DNA of 64,000 nucleotides from Bacillota bacterium (lineage in GTDB: Bacteria; Bacillota; Clostridia; Caldicoprobacterales; DTU083), in assembly GCA_029549985.1 (NCBI GenBank), contig JAKPIB010000015.1, positions 1 to 64,000 on the forward strand, in the 5' to 3' direction. The position numbers and the translations under genes are program-made. Shown piece after piece: positions 1 through 8,053 of the stretch. The notes below the pieces were generated by a model. It was given only the letters and a program-made list of their open reading frames with translations, was not told the origin of the DNA and ran no database searches. Position 1 is the first letter of the stretch. The number at the start of each line of letters is the position of its first letter.

Positions 1-2
1 CT

Positions 3-365
3 GAAATGGCAGACAAGCACGGAAGCCTGATTTACCTGACTCTGATGTATTTCATGATCATGCTGGCCTTGCTGCTTGGCATGATGAATATGCTGATATT
101 CCCGATGATTGTTACTTACAGGCTGAAGCTTCGGCAGATAATCAAAAATGCTTTCATACTTACAATGATCAAGCTGCCTATTGCTTTCCTGGTATTCCTG
201 CTGGTAACAGCCCTGCTCGTACTGACCTCATCGTTCTTTTTAGGGATACCCCTGGTTGTCATCGGATTTACTATCACAGGGCTTATTACAGCCTCTTATG
301 CCAACTGGCTGTTTGACAAATATATCAACAACAGGCCGGCCTCTGCTGCGAAAGAGGATAAGTAG
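3..365 (+). CDS. YesL-like (DUF624) membrane protein, 5' end outside window
   Basis: The reading frame is open to the left edge, so only the C-terminal part (about 120 residues) is visible. An ATG lies at position 6 but has no ribosome site within the window. Three hydrophobic segments (about residues 10-35, 55-75 and 77-100 counted from that ATG) surround an FPMIVTYRL-like stretch followed by a short basic cytoplasmic loop, the pattern of the C-terminal half of YesL/DUF624 proteins, which often sit beside carbohydrate ABC transporters. The tail is charged (KEDK). The function of the family is unknown; a different small membrane protein family is possible. Confidence 0.6.
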   Translation, partial: EMADKHGSLIYLTLMYFMIMLALLLGMMNMLIFPMIVTYRLKLRQIIKNAFILTMIKLPIAFLVFLLVTALLVLTSSFFLGIPLVVIGFTITGLITASYANWLFDKYINNRPASAAKEDK

Positions 366-397
366 ATCAGAATTATTGAAAAGCGGAGGGCCCTTGG

Positions 398-1135
398 ATG
401 TACGAAAAGTTTGCATACGTTTATGATGCCCTTATGCAGGATGTGGACTATGACAGGTGGGTCGACTTCATAGAAGACATCTTCAAGGTATATGGTGCAA
501 AGCCTGAGACCATTGTTGATCTGGCCTGTGGGACCGGCAACATTACAGGCAGGCTTGCAGAGAGAGGCTATAAGGTAACGGGCATAGATATTTCCGGGGA
601 CATGCTCGCTGTCGCCTCAGAAAAAGCCAGAAATGCAGGCCTTGACATAACCTATGTATGCCAGGACATGAGGGAGCTGGAGCTTCATCGGCCGGTAGAT
701 GCAATAACCTGTATGTGTGACGGGTTCAACTATATCCTGGAGGATGCAGATCTGGAGCAGACATTGTCAGGTATAAAGCGGTACCTGAATCCTGGAGGCA
801 TCCTGGTGTTTGACACCAGTTCCCACTACAAGCTTTCCAGGGTGCTCGGGAACAATGTAATGACGGAGACAGAAGGGGACATCAACCTTATCTGGTGCAA
901 CACTTATGACAAAAGCTCCGAAATCGTTCAAATGGATCTCACATTTTTTGTAAAGGAAGAAAACAGGTACAGAAAATTTGAAGAGACCCATTTTCAAAGG
1001 GCCTATAAGCAGGAGGATATGATCCGGATGCTTGAAAAATGCGGCTTTTCGAATCCGGCCTGTTTTGCGGAATTCAGCCTGGAACCTCCGAGGAAAAAAA
1101 CACAGCGTATCTTTTATGCAGCAACAAATATATAA
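398..1135 (+). CDS. Class I SAM-dependent methyltransferase
   Basis: 245 residues with a Rossmann methyltransferase core: motif I (DLACGTGN, residues 41-48), an acidic end of beta-2 (TGIDIS, about 62-67) and a CMCDGFNY stretch near 108 in the position of motif IV. The C-terminal half resembles the small cytoplasmic methyltransferases of Clostridia and bacilli often annotated as YqeM-like. It is preceded by GGAGG at 386-390 with good spacing to the ATG, and follows the DUF624-like gene by 32 bases, so the two may be cotranscribed. The methyl acceptor cannot be told from sequence. Confidence 0.85.
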   Translation: MYEKFAYVYDALMQDVDYDRWVDFIEDIFKVYGAKPETIVDLACGTGNITGRLAERGYKVTGIDISGDMLAVASEKARNAGLDITYVCQDMRELELHRPVDAITCMCDGFNYILEDADLEQTLSGIKRYLNPGGILVFDTSSHYKLSRVLGNNVMTETEGDINLIWCNTYDKSSEIVQMDLTFFVKEENRYRKFEETHFQRAYKQEDMIRMLEKCGFSNPACFAEFSLEPPRKKTQRIFYAATNI

Positions 1136-1205
1136 AGTAGCATGAATTGACTGAATCATATGACTATAAGAGGTATATAATAAAAACGAAAAACAGAATA
1201 CTTAT

Positions 1206-1234
1206 TTGACAACTGAATATTGGTGTGGTAGACT
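1206..1234 (+). promoter_or_regulatory. Promoter of the cold-shock gene
   Basis: TTGACA at 1206-1211 and TAGACT at 1229-1234 with a 17-base spacer, a good housekeeping sigma promoter. Transcription would start near 1241, leaving a leader of only about 27 nt before the GTG, unlike the long thermosensing leader of E. coli cspA. Confidence 0.7.
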
Positions 1235-1267
1235 ATCAAAGTATTATTAATTTAGGAGGACTGTTTA

Positions 1268-1468
1268 GTGGAAAGAGGAAAGGTCAAGTGGTTTAATGCT
1301 ACAAAGGGTTTTGGCTTCATAGAAAGAGCCGACGGCACTGACATATTTGTGCATTATACCGCAATTAACTCCGATGGCTTTAGAACATTGGCCGAAGGAC
1401 AGGAAGTCAGGTTTGACGTAGTTGAAGGCGATAAAGGCCTTCAGGCAGCAAATGTTGAATTGGTTTGA
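1268..1468 (+). CDS. Cold-shock protein, CspA family
   Basis: 66-residue single cold-shock (OB-fold) domain that binds single-stranded RNA/DNA and acts as an RNA chaperone. The RNP1 motif KGFGFIE is at residues 13-19 and RNP2 DIFVHY at 25-30; length is exactly that of the family (65-70). The start is GTG at 1268 behind AGGAGG at 1255-1260; no ATG exists nearby. It is monocistronic, with its own promoter at 1206-1234 and a strong terminator at 1493-1520. Which Csp paralogue it is cannot be decided here. Confidence 0.95.
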   Translation: MERGKVKWFNATKGFGFIERADGTDIFVHYTAINSDGFRTLAEGQEVRFDVVEGDKGLQAANVELV

Positions 1469-1492
1469 ATGTGATTGATTAAAGCCAGTGAT

Positions 1493-1520
1493 TACCCCGG
1501 TGAAAACCACCGGGGTATTT
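1493..1520 (+). terminator. Terminator of the cold-shock gene
   Basis: Ten-base-pair stem (1493-1502 with 1508-1517, sequence TACCCCGGTG) and a five-base loop, followed by a short T run. It lies between csp and hslO. Confidence 0.75.
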
Positions 1521-1541
1521 CAATAATTGGAGGTGTATTAA

Positions 1542-2432
1542 ATGGACTATATAGTCAGGGCTACTGCCGCTGATGGAAGTATCAGGGCTTTTGCCGGTGA
1601 CCTGACCCATACCGTAGCAAAGGCGGCAAAGATCCATGGCCTTTATCCCGTAGCTGCTGCTGCCCTTGGAAGGACGATCATTGCTGCAGCCTTGATGGCA
1701 TCGGATATGAAGAATGAGAAGAACTCGGTTTCAATTATCATAAAGGGCGGGGGACCGCTGGGCAACATCGTCGTTGTGGCAAAGGCGGACGGCACGGTGA
1801 AGGGTTATGTTGACAATCCCCATGTAGACCTGCCCCTTAACAAGCTAGGCAAGCTTGATGTAGGAGGGGCGGTCGGCATCGACGGCAAGCTCACAGTGAT
1901 CAAGGACCTTGGCCTCAAAGAGCCTTATGCGGGGCAGATAGAGCTTGTGACCGGGGAGATCGCTGAGGACCTGGCAAATTACTTCTGGGTCTCCGAGCAG
2001 CAGCCATCGGTCACGGCCCTGGGCGTACTGGTGAACCCAGATCTGACCATAAAGGCCGCAGGCGGTTACATAATCCAGCCATTGCCGGGGACCAGCGAGG
2101 ACATAATAGACAAAATAGAGACTCAGCTTGCCCGGATCCCTTCGATCTCAACTATGATAGACGAAGGCGCTTCTCCCGAGGAGGTCCTGGAGACCGTACT
2201 GGCAGGCATGGAGGTAAAATTCAACGCCAGGCTGCCTTATGAATTCAGGTGCGACTGCAGCAAGGAACGGTTGGAAGGAGTAGTGCTGAGCCTGGGCTAT
2301 GAGGAGATCGGCAATCTGATCAAAGCAGACGGCAAGGCTGAGCTGGTCTGCCATTACTGCAACACCAAATACCATTTCGATCGCAGTGAGCTTGAAAGAC
2401 TGCTGGAAAAAGCAACGGAAATGACCGAATAA
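1542..2432 (+). CDS. hslO: Redox-regulated chaperone Hsp33
   Basis: 296 residues, the usual length for Hsp33, a cytoplasmic holdase activated by oxidative unfolding. The C-terminal zinc redox switch is intact: C237-D-C239 and C270-H-Y-C273, the CxC / CxxC pair separated by 30 residues as in the family. The N-terminal substrate-binding domain shows the expected GGGPLGN stretch near residue 66. The ATG follows GGAGG at 1529-1533. Further along the window lies msrA, another oxidative-damage function, but a different promoter probably serves that block. Confidence 0.95.
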   Translation: MDYIVRATAADGSIRAFAGDLTHTVAKAAKIHGLYPVAAAALGRTIIAAALMASDMKNEKNSVSIIIKGGGPLGNIVVVAKADGTVKGYVDNPHVDLPLNKLGKLDVGGAVGIDGKLTVIKDLGLKEPYAGQIELVTGEIAEDLANYFWVSEQQPSVTALGVLVNPDLTIKAAGGYIIQPLPGTSEDIIDKIETQLARIPSISTMIDEGASPEEVLETVLAGMEVKFNARLPYEFRCDCSKERLEGVVLSLGYEEIGNLIKADGKAELVCHYCNTKYHFDRSELERLLEKATEMTE

Positions 2433-2467
2433 ATAGGCCCCTGCTTATAGAGCCATGGGGCACTTTA

Positions 2468-2476
2468 TGATATAAT
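2468..2476 (+). promoter_or_regulatory. Extended -10 promoter of the TPR gene
   Basis: TGATATAAT at 2468-2476 is an extended -10 element (TGn plus TATAAT), 34 bases before the ATG of the TPR gene. No good -35 is seen, as is common with extended -10 promoters. Confidence 0.5.
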
Positions 2477-2510
2477 GTAGCTAAATAAAGCGAGTGCCCA
2501 GGAGGGGAGT

Positions 2511-4229
2511 ATGGCTAAAGAACTGTTTGCACATACCTTGAAAAAGGTCGTGCCCTTCGAGCAGAACGGAGACTTTTATTATCGCAAGGCGAGAAAATAT
2601 ATAGAAAGCAACAACTACATCAATGCCCTGAGCTATTACAGGAAAGCTCTGGAGAAAGAGCCCGACAATATAGATTACTCCATGGACCTGGCTGAAGTCT
2701 TTACTGAGATGGGTTACTTCAACGAGTCCAATCAGATCCTGTTTTCCGTCATCCAGAAAAGTCCAACCAGGCCGGAATGCTATTTCGGTATGGGATGCAA
2801 TTTCCTTGGGCTGCAGGAATACGAAAAAGCGCAGGAATGCCTTGAAAAATATCTGGATCTGGACTATGACGGGCCCTATGCCGATGAGGCTGCTGACCTG
2901 CTGGATATACTGCAAAATCAGGATTATTACTTTGACAAGATCGATGAAGTGGACCCGGTCAAGGCCAAGGTCTTTCTGGCGGCCAGCAAAGGCAAAACCT
3001 ATCTGGACAGGGGAGATTACAGACGTGCGATAAAGGAGCTTGAAAAGGTAGTACGAAAGGAGCCTTCCCTTGTCTTTGCGAGGAACAATCTCGCCCTTGC
3101 CTATTATTGCACGGGCAAGGTGGAGAAAGCTATCGAAATAAGCGCTGCCGTAGTGGATGAATATCCGTTCAATGTACATGCCAACTGCAATTTGGCCTTG
3201 TTTTATTATGAGCAGGGTGACATGGACAAAAGCCAGGCTTGCATGAGCAAAGTCCTGAGTTTGCCGACGGAGGACCCTGAGGAGCTGCACAAGATAGTAG
3301 TCACCCTTTGCGAGCTCAAGCAGCATGAAAAGGCTAACCAGCTGCTTAAAAAGCTGCTCCGGTATAAGCCCTATGATATCAAGGTGCTTCATTACATGGC
3401 AGTTTCATGCTACAACCTCAAGCTGTTCAAGACAGCGTACAAGTATTGGGACAAAATAGGAAGAATAAACCCGGGCAATACGATCAGCGCCTATTACAAG
3501 CACCTTGTCCAAAGCGTCATAAGTGGGAAAACTTTGCCCGCTGAGCTTCCGTACAACTTTCAGGTGCCGTATGATGAAATAGTACGAAGGATAAAGAAGA
3601 TCAACGATCTGCTCAAGCTGCCAAGCAGAGACCTGCAGGAGAAATGGAGAAGCGGTGAGAGCCTTTCCGACCTGTTGAGGTGGGGACTCGACCTAAATGA
3701 TACCGTGATAAAAAGGGCTATCCTGAATGTGGTGGCATCATTTTCAGACGAGAAATCTGAAAGCTTTTTGCGGGAGTTCATACTGAGAAGCGATGAGGAT
3801 CAGGAACTTATCAGGGAAGCCCTGGCGATGCTCAAGCAAATGGGTGCCCAGGGACCGTATATAGCAATGCTCAACGGCAGCATTTCAAAGGTCAATGTCA
3901 GCCTGGAGAAGGATTATGGGGTAAATGACAGCATACTCGAAGATATACCTCAGGTTGCTGTTACCAATCTCACGCACCACTACGGCTTTGTGGACGAGCA
4001 AAACATCAGGCATATATGGAGCTGCGTTATCCGCTACTGGCATGAAAACGGCATGCCTCGCATAAGAAAGCCTGAAGGCTGGGCAGCAGCCCTGGAGCTT
4101 TATTACTGTGAGCGCAACGGCATAGCTGTCAACAAAGACGGTCTTGCCCGTTCCTATGGGGTTTCCAGAGCGACCCTGCTTAGCAATCTTCGCTTGATAG
4201 AAGAAGCAGCGATCCTGTTTTTCGAATAA
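2511..4229 (+). CDS. Tetratricopeptide-repeat protein with C-terminal HTH-like region
   Basis: 572 residues without signal peptide or membrane segment. Residues about 20-350 consist of TPR-type helical pairs (for example SYYRKALEKEPDN near 47 and RAIKELEKVVRKEP near 172), a scaffold for protein-protein contact. Residues about 350-500 are helical without a recognised domain, and the last 40 residues (DGLARSYGVSRATLLSNL) read like a helix-turn-helix. This arrangement suggests a regulatory or adaptor role, but no partner is indicated by the neighbours. The ATG is behind GGAGGGG at 2501-2507. The specific family name is unknown to me. Confidence 0.85.
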   Translation: MAKELFAHTLKKVVPFEQNGDFYYRKARKYIESNNYINALSYYRKALEKEPDNIDYSMDLAEVFTEMGYFNESNQILFSVIQKSPTRPECYFGMGCNFLGLQEYEKAQECLEKYLDLDYDGPYADEAADLLDILQNQDYYFDKIDEVDPVKAKVFLAASKGKTYLDRGDYRRAIKELEKVVRKEPSLVFARNNLALAYYCTGKVEKAIEISAAVVDEYPFNVHANCNLALFYYEQGDMDKSQACMSKVLSLPTEDPEELHKIVVTLCELKQHEKANQLLKKLLRYKPYDIKVLHYMAVSCYNLKLFKTAYKYWDKIGRINPGNTISAYYKHLVQSVISGKTLPAELPYNFQVPYDEIVRRIKKINDLLKLPSRDLQEKWRSGESLSDLLRWGLDLNDTVIKRAILNVVASFSDEKSESFLREFILRSDEDQELIREALAMLKQMGAQGPYIAMLNGSISKVNVSLEKDYGVNDSILEDIPQVAVTNLTHHYGFVDEQNIRHIWSCVIRYWHENGMPRIRKPEGWAAALELYYCERNGIAVNKDGLARSYGVSRATLLSNLRLIEEAAILFFE

Positions 4230-4293
4230 TAAGAAAGCATATGCTCATCTCCTCTGCATAGTATTAGATAGGAAAACAAGCAGGGGGATGAGG

Positions 4294-5325
4294 ATGCGAA
4301 GCAGACAAAGCTGGAGCTATGGAATAAGGATAGCCATGGCCTATATAGGTACTGTTATAGGGGCCGGCTTTGCTACAGGCCAGGAGATCCTTCAGTTTTT
4401 TACAAGGTACGGGTACAACTCGATCCTGGCCATATTGCTGTCGACGGTCTTGTTCATAGTGGTAGGCAGAAAGATCCTGCTGCTGGGTCACAAGCTTGGC
4501 GCTGAGTCATATGGTTCGGTCATGGATCAGATGTTCGGAGCGGTTTCACCATTGGTCAATATATATCTGGCGATTTCCTACATACTGATCCTTGGGGCTA
4601 TGTTTGCCGGCGCAGGAGCCATGCTGAATGAACAGCTTGGCATACCTTACCTGGCGGGTGCTGTTATTACAGCGGTCGTTTCACTGGCAGTCACCTTATA
4701 TGGGGTCAGGGGTATATTGGCTTCCAATTCCATAATCGCTCCTTCGATCATCGCCTTCAACCTGTTCATACTGATATATGTCCTGTTTAACGGGTACACG
4801 CCTTCAGGGCGGATATATATATCGTCCGGGCAGATCCTGCCGCTCCTTAAAACAGGTATAACCTATGCCTCCTTCAACCTCATATTGTCTGTAGGGGTAT
4901 TAGCGCCCATGGGTAGAGCGGTCGGGGATGTAAAATCACTATACATAGGCAGTCTGCTGGGCGGAGGGCTCCTGGGCCTCCTGCTTCTTATCGGCAATTA
5001 TTCGATGCTGCAGTATACTCCCGAGATTTTTGACAGGGAGATACCGCTCATGCTGATAGTAGGAAAGATGGGCCGGATTTTTCTGCTTATCTACGGGTTG
5101 ATAATTTGGCTGGAGATATTGTCAACAGCGATTGGCAATCTGTTTTCCATAGATACTGTGATCAAGGAAAAGCTCAAGGTGAAATCAAATCTTCCGGCTT
5201 TTGCGATCACACTGGCCGGGTTTTTGATATGTACTCTTGGCTTTTCCAATATAGTGCAATGGTTTTATCCGGCTTTGGGCATGATAGGGTTCATTCTTGT
5301 GGGCATGATCCTTTTGCAGGCTTAG
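4294..5325 (+). CDS. YkvI-like polytopic membrane protein
   Basis: About 343 residues with roughly ten hydrophobic segments and the N-terminal signature GTVIGAGFATGQEI, typical of YkvI and related members of the LeuT/APC-fold superfamily. These are predicted inner-membrane transporters; the substrate is not known. I place the start at the ATG at 4294, because AGGGGG (4282-4287) stands six bases before it, whereas it abuts the in-frame ATG at 4288 directly. The protein appears complete. It is followed after 44 bases by msrA on the same strand, so the two may be cotranscribed. Confidence 0.8.
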   Translation: MRSRQSWSYGIRIAMAYIGTVIGAGFATGQEILQFFTRYGYNSILAILLSTVLFIVVGRKILLLGHKLGAESYGSVMDQMFGAVSPLVNIYLAISYILILGAMFAGAGAMLNEQLGIPYLAGAVITAVVSLAVTLYGVRGILASNSIIAPSIIAFNLFILIYVLFNGYTPSGRIYISSGQILPLLKTGITYASFNLILSVGVLAPMGRAVGDVKSLYIGSLLGGGLLGLLLLIGNYSMLQYTPEIFDREIPLMLIVGKMGRIFLLIYGLIIWLEILSTAIGNLFSIDTVIKEKLKVKSNLPAFAITLAGFLICTLGFSNIVQWFYPALGMIGFILVGMILLQA

Positions 5326-5369
5326 CAAAGGGCTTAACAATAGATCATTGAATGGAAAGGCTGGTATGA

Positions 5370-5858
5370 ATGAAAGAGATAGTATTGGCCGGAGGCTGCT
5401 TTTGGGGTGTTGAGGAATTCATGTCGAGGGTTGACGGTGTCCTGGAGACGACAGTAGGCTATGCCAATGGTCATACCGAGAACCCAACCTATGAGGAAGT
5501 CTGCACGAACAAGACGGGACACGCCGAAGCCTGTCTGGTCAAGTATGATGAAAGCAGGATTTCCCTTGAACAACTGCTGGACAAGTTCTGGTTCATCGTC
5601 GATCCAACTGTGATGAACAGGCAAGGCAACGACATAGGGACCCAGTACAGGACCGGGATATACTATACCGATTCCGAGGACCTGGAAGTGATCCTGAGAT
5701 CAAAGTCCAGGGAGCAAAGCAAATATGACAAGCCCATAGTAACGGAGATAGAGCCCCTTAGGTGCTTCTACCCGGCTGAGGAATATCATCAGAAGTACCT
5801 TAAAAAGAATCCGGGCGGCTACTGCCATATAGATCCGTCGAAAATGACTCGGGCATAA
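5370..5858 (+). CDS. msrA: Peptide-methionine (S)-S-oxide reductase MsrA
   Basis: 162-residue cytoplasmic enzyme that reduces methionine-S-sulfoxide in proteins. The catalytic motif GCFWG places the active cysteine at C10. Additional cysteines occur at 45 and 55 and in the C-terminal part (including a GGYCHIDP motif), any of which could be the resolving residue. No MsrB domain is fused. The start ATG at 5370 has GAAAGG nine bases upstream. A bidirectional hairpin follows the stop. Confidence 0.95.
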   Translation: MKEIVLAGGCFWGVEEFMSRVDGVLETTVGYANGHTENPTYEEVCTNKTGHAEACLVKYDESRISLEQLLDKFWFIVDPTVMNRQGNDIGTQYRTGIYYTDSEDLEVILRSKSREQSKYDKPIVTEIEPLRCFYPAEEYHQKYLKKNPGGYCHIDPSKMTRA

Positions 5859-5903
5859 AGTCCATCGCTGACAAAGTACATTTTCAAACCAATACAAAAG
5901 CGA

Positions 5904-5928
5904 AGGCACCGCTAGACCAGCGGTGCCT
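5904..5928. terminator. Bidirectional hairpin between msrA and the DUF1189 gene
   Basis: Perfect ten-base-pair stem AGGCACCGCT (5904-5913 with 5919-5928) and a five-base loop between two convergent genes. The stop codon of the minus-strand DUF1189 gene (5912-5914) lies inside the stem. T-rich tails are present but weak on both sides. Confidence 0.65.
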
Positions 5929-6724
5929 CTATTATTTCGGGACTCTGATTCAGCTCGTTTTCCCTGGCTATATAGTACATGCCTACAAACACATACGCGA
6001 TGGCCAGGCCCCAGTATATGAAGAAGCCCAATGCACGCAGGGGAGAGCCAAGGAGTGAATGGACACAGCTAAAAAGCACCGGCACTGTGGAGGCATATAT
6101 GGCTATGTTCCAGTTTTCCTGGAAGGAGAGCCTTTGGTTGTATACTGCTGAAGCAATCAGCGCTATCAGGGTAAGGACCAGGACGCCCAGCATCTTGCCG
6201 GCAAAAGCGAAAATGATCCAAAATGCGAGGAATATCCATAGGAATGCCTGAATGAAACCCTTGAAATTGGACATTATCCTCAGCAGGTCATTTTTGTCAA
6301 ACTCATCCTGGAGCAAGGAAAAATCAAAGGACTGAACCTGGCCCGGCAACACGGTAACAAACTCATCCTTCGTGATGACGAACCCATTGATGATATCATG
6401 CTGCTCTAACAGCTCATCAGAGGTTTTGGTCGTATCAACAATGATGGTCAGGCCGTCAGCCTCTTGAACAAACGGCATGGGCGCATCAACGGTCAAGATG
6501 CCGTCTTTGATGCTGAAATCGGGTATTTTATCTATGATCTCGCTATCTGATAATATGTCCACTATCACGTTTGCCGTTCTTGTGATATTTATGCTGAAGA
6601 CCAGGTACATCAGCAGAAACAGGAGGAAAATGTACAAAAAGCTTTTTCCGCCCTTCATCCTGGCCAACGAACCGTACGACTTGAAGCCATATATACTTGT
6701 AGTAAACTGCTCTGTTATTTTCAT
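5912..6724 (-). CDS. DUF1189-type membrane protein
   Basis: 270 residues: a short cytoplasmic N-terminus, one membrane segment (about 29-50), an extracytoplasmic domain of about 100 residues and four further membrane segments between about 160 and 255. This layout and the opening (YGFKSYGSLARMKGGKSFLY) match DUF1189 proteins of Firmicutes, whose function is unknown. The start is preceded by AGGAGG (read on the minus strand, about 6732-6737). It is the last gene of a minus-strand group with the CCA-adding enzyme and the SpoIID-like protein. Confidence 0.8.
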   Translation of the reverse strand: MKITEQFTTSIYGFKSYGSLARMKGGKSFLYIFLLFLLMYLVFSINITRTANVIVDILSDSEIIDKIPDFSIKDGILTVDAPMPFVQEADGLTIIVDTTKTSDELLEQHDIINGFVITKDEFVTVLPGQVQSFDFSLLQDEFDKNDLLRIMSNFKGFIQAFLWIFLAFWIIFAFAGKMLGVLVLTLIALIASAVYNQRLSFQENWNIAIYASTVPVLFSCVHSLLGSPLRALGFFIYWGLAIAYVFVGMYYIARENELNQSPEIIEAPLV

Positions 6725-6788
6725 ATGATCCTCCTAGGCTATCGTTTTACTACATTATATAACTATTTATGGAATCACTCAACAGATG

Positions 6789-8045
6789 CTAATGACTATA
6801 TATTCTTAATAGCTCTTCCAACAGCTTGTCCCTGCTGTTGAGTTTGGGATTATGCAAGACCCAGTCATGGGCTGTCCTGAGTGCTTCGCCGACCTCCTCG
6901 GGCTTGTGCTTTCCAATGCCTGCGTTTATAATGTCTCGGCCTGTGATAGCCAGATCTTTCAGGCTGACAGGATCCCTGTTCTGCAGTATTTCTTCATACA
7001 TTTGGCGTATTTTGCTGTATCTATCAGACATCCTCCGGCTGTTATGGGCTCTCGCGGCTTCAGCATACCATACGATCAGGCTTGACATATCCTTTTGCCC
7101 TATAATAGAGAGCAGTTTTCGTATGTTGTACGGTTCAGGGTCATATGTCAACAAAGCTTTGAAGCCCCTTATCAAAGAGGCCGCATCTTTTGCTTCCGCC
7201 CTGCTGAAGCGCAGGCTTTTCAGCATGTCCATGATCTCAGTATCGCTTTTGCCTGGGTATAGATAAAAGCACAGGGCAGCCAGGCGCACCGTCAATACAG
7301 GGTCTATGCCGGAGATTATGCCTGCTTGTCCGGGCGACAGGTCAGCCCTGCCCGGACGGGGAAAGATCATGTTTATAGCACCGGTGGATGTCAGATGATC
7401 AAATCCGGCTGCCAGGCAGGGCGACAAGAGGAGCTTTGAGAGCTCATCTCTTATCCGCTCAAATGCTACCTTGTCAAGCAAAGGGTGGAGCCTCTTTATT
7501 GCTTGCCAGGTGCATTTATCGATATCAAAGCCGAGCTGGGCAGCCAGACGTATAGCTCTGAGCATGCGGAGGGGGTCTTCTTCCAACCGCTCCCTGGGGT
7601 CGCCAACGGTACGTATGACCCTCGCTGCAAGGTCATGCCTACCCATGAAGGGATCCACGATTCCATACTGGGCCAAGGGATCATAGGCGATGGCGTTTAT
7701 TGTAAAGTCCCTTCGGGCAAGGTCTGATTCGATGTCGGAGATGAAATACACCCTGTCCGGATGGCGGCTGTCGGTATAGCTGTCTTCACCCCTTAAAGTG
7801 GTTATTTCTATGGTTGTTCCATTGATCAGGACACTTACGGTACCAAAGCGCTTGCCGGCCGTGTAAGGCCTTAAGTCGGGAAATAAGCCTTCAATACTGT
7901 CAGGACGTAATGTCGTTGCTATGTCATAGTCCTGAACCGGCCTTCCCAGCAGCATATCCCTGACGGAACCACCCACCAGCCAGGCCTGTCCACCTGCGGC
8001 ATGGATACGTTCTATAACAAATATGACCTGTTCAGGCAAATCCAT
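6789..8045 (-). CDS. cca: CCA tRNA nucleotidyltransferase
   Basis: 418-residue class II tRNA nucleotidyltransferase that adds or repairs the 3' CCA. The nucleotidyltransferase head shows GGSVRD (25-30) and the metal-binding DYD (39-41), followed by RRDFTINAIAYD and the conserved EEDPLRMLRAIR block of the neck domain. No HD phosphohydrolase domain is evident. The start is eight bases after the stop of the SpoIID-like gene, so both are probably translated from one message. The four tRNA genes visible in this window already encode CCA, so the enzyme would act mainly in repair. Confidence 0.9.
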   Translation of the reverse strand: MDLPEQVIFVIERIHAAGGQAWLVGGSVRDMLLGRPVQDYDIATTLRPDSIEGLFPDLRPYTAGKRFGTVSVLINGTTIEITTLRGEDSYTDSRHPDRVYFISDIESDLARRDFTINAIAYDPLAQYGIVDPFMGRHDLAARVIRTVGDPRERLEEDPLRMLRAIRLAAQLGFDIDKCTWQAIKRLHPLLDKVAFERIRDELSKLLLSPCLAAGFDHLTSTGAINMIFPRPGRADLSPGQAGIISGIDPVLTVRLAALCFYLYPGKSDTEIMDMLKSLRFSRAEAKDAASLIRGFKALLTYDPEPYNIRKLLSIIGQKDMSSLIVWYAEAARAHNSRRMSDRYSKIRQMYEEILQNRDPVSLKDLAITGRDIINAGIGKHKPEEVGEALRTAHDWVLHNPKLNSRDKLLEELLRIYSH

Positions 8046-8053
8046 AAGATCAC

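Noticed and set aside
2481-3392. 303-residue minus-strand open frame across the TPR gene
   Set aside because: Antisense shadow: no ribosome site or family character, and the plus-strand TPR gene explains the bases.
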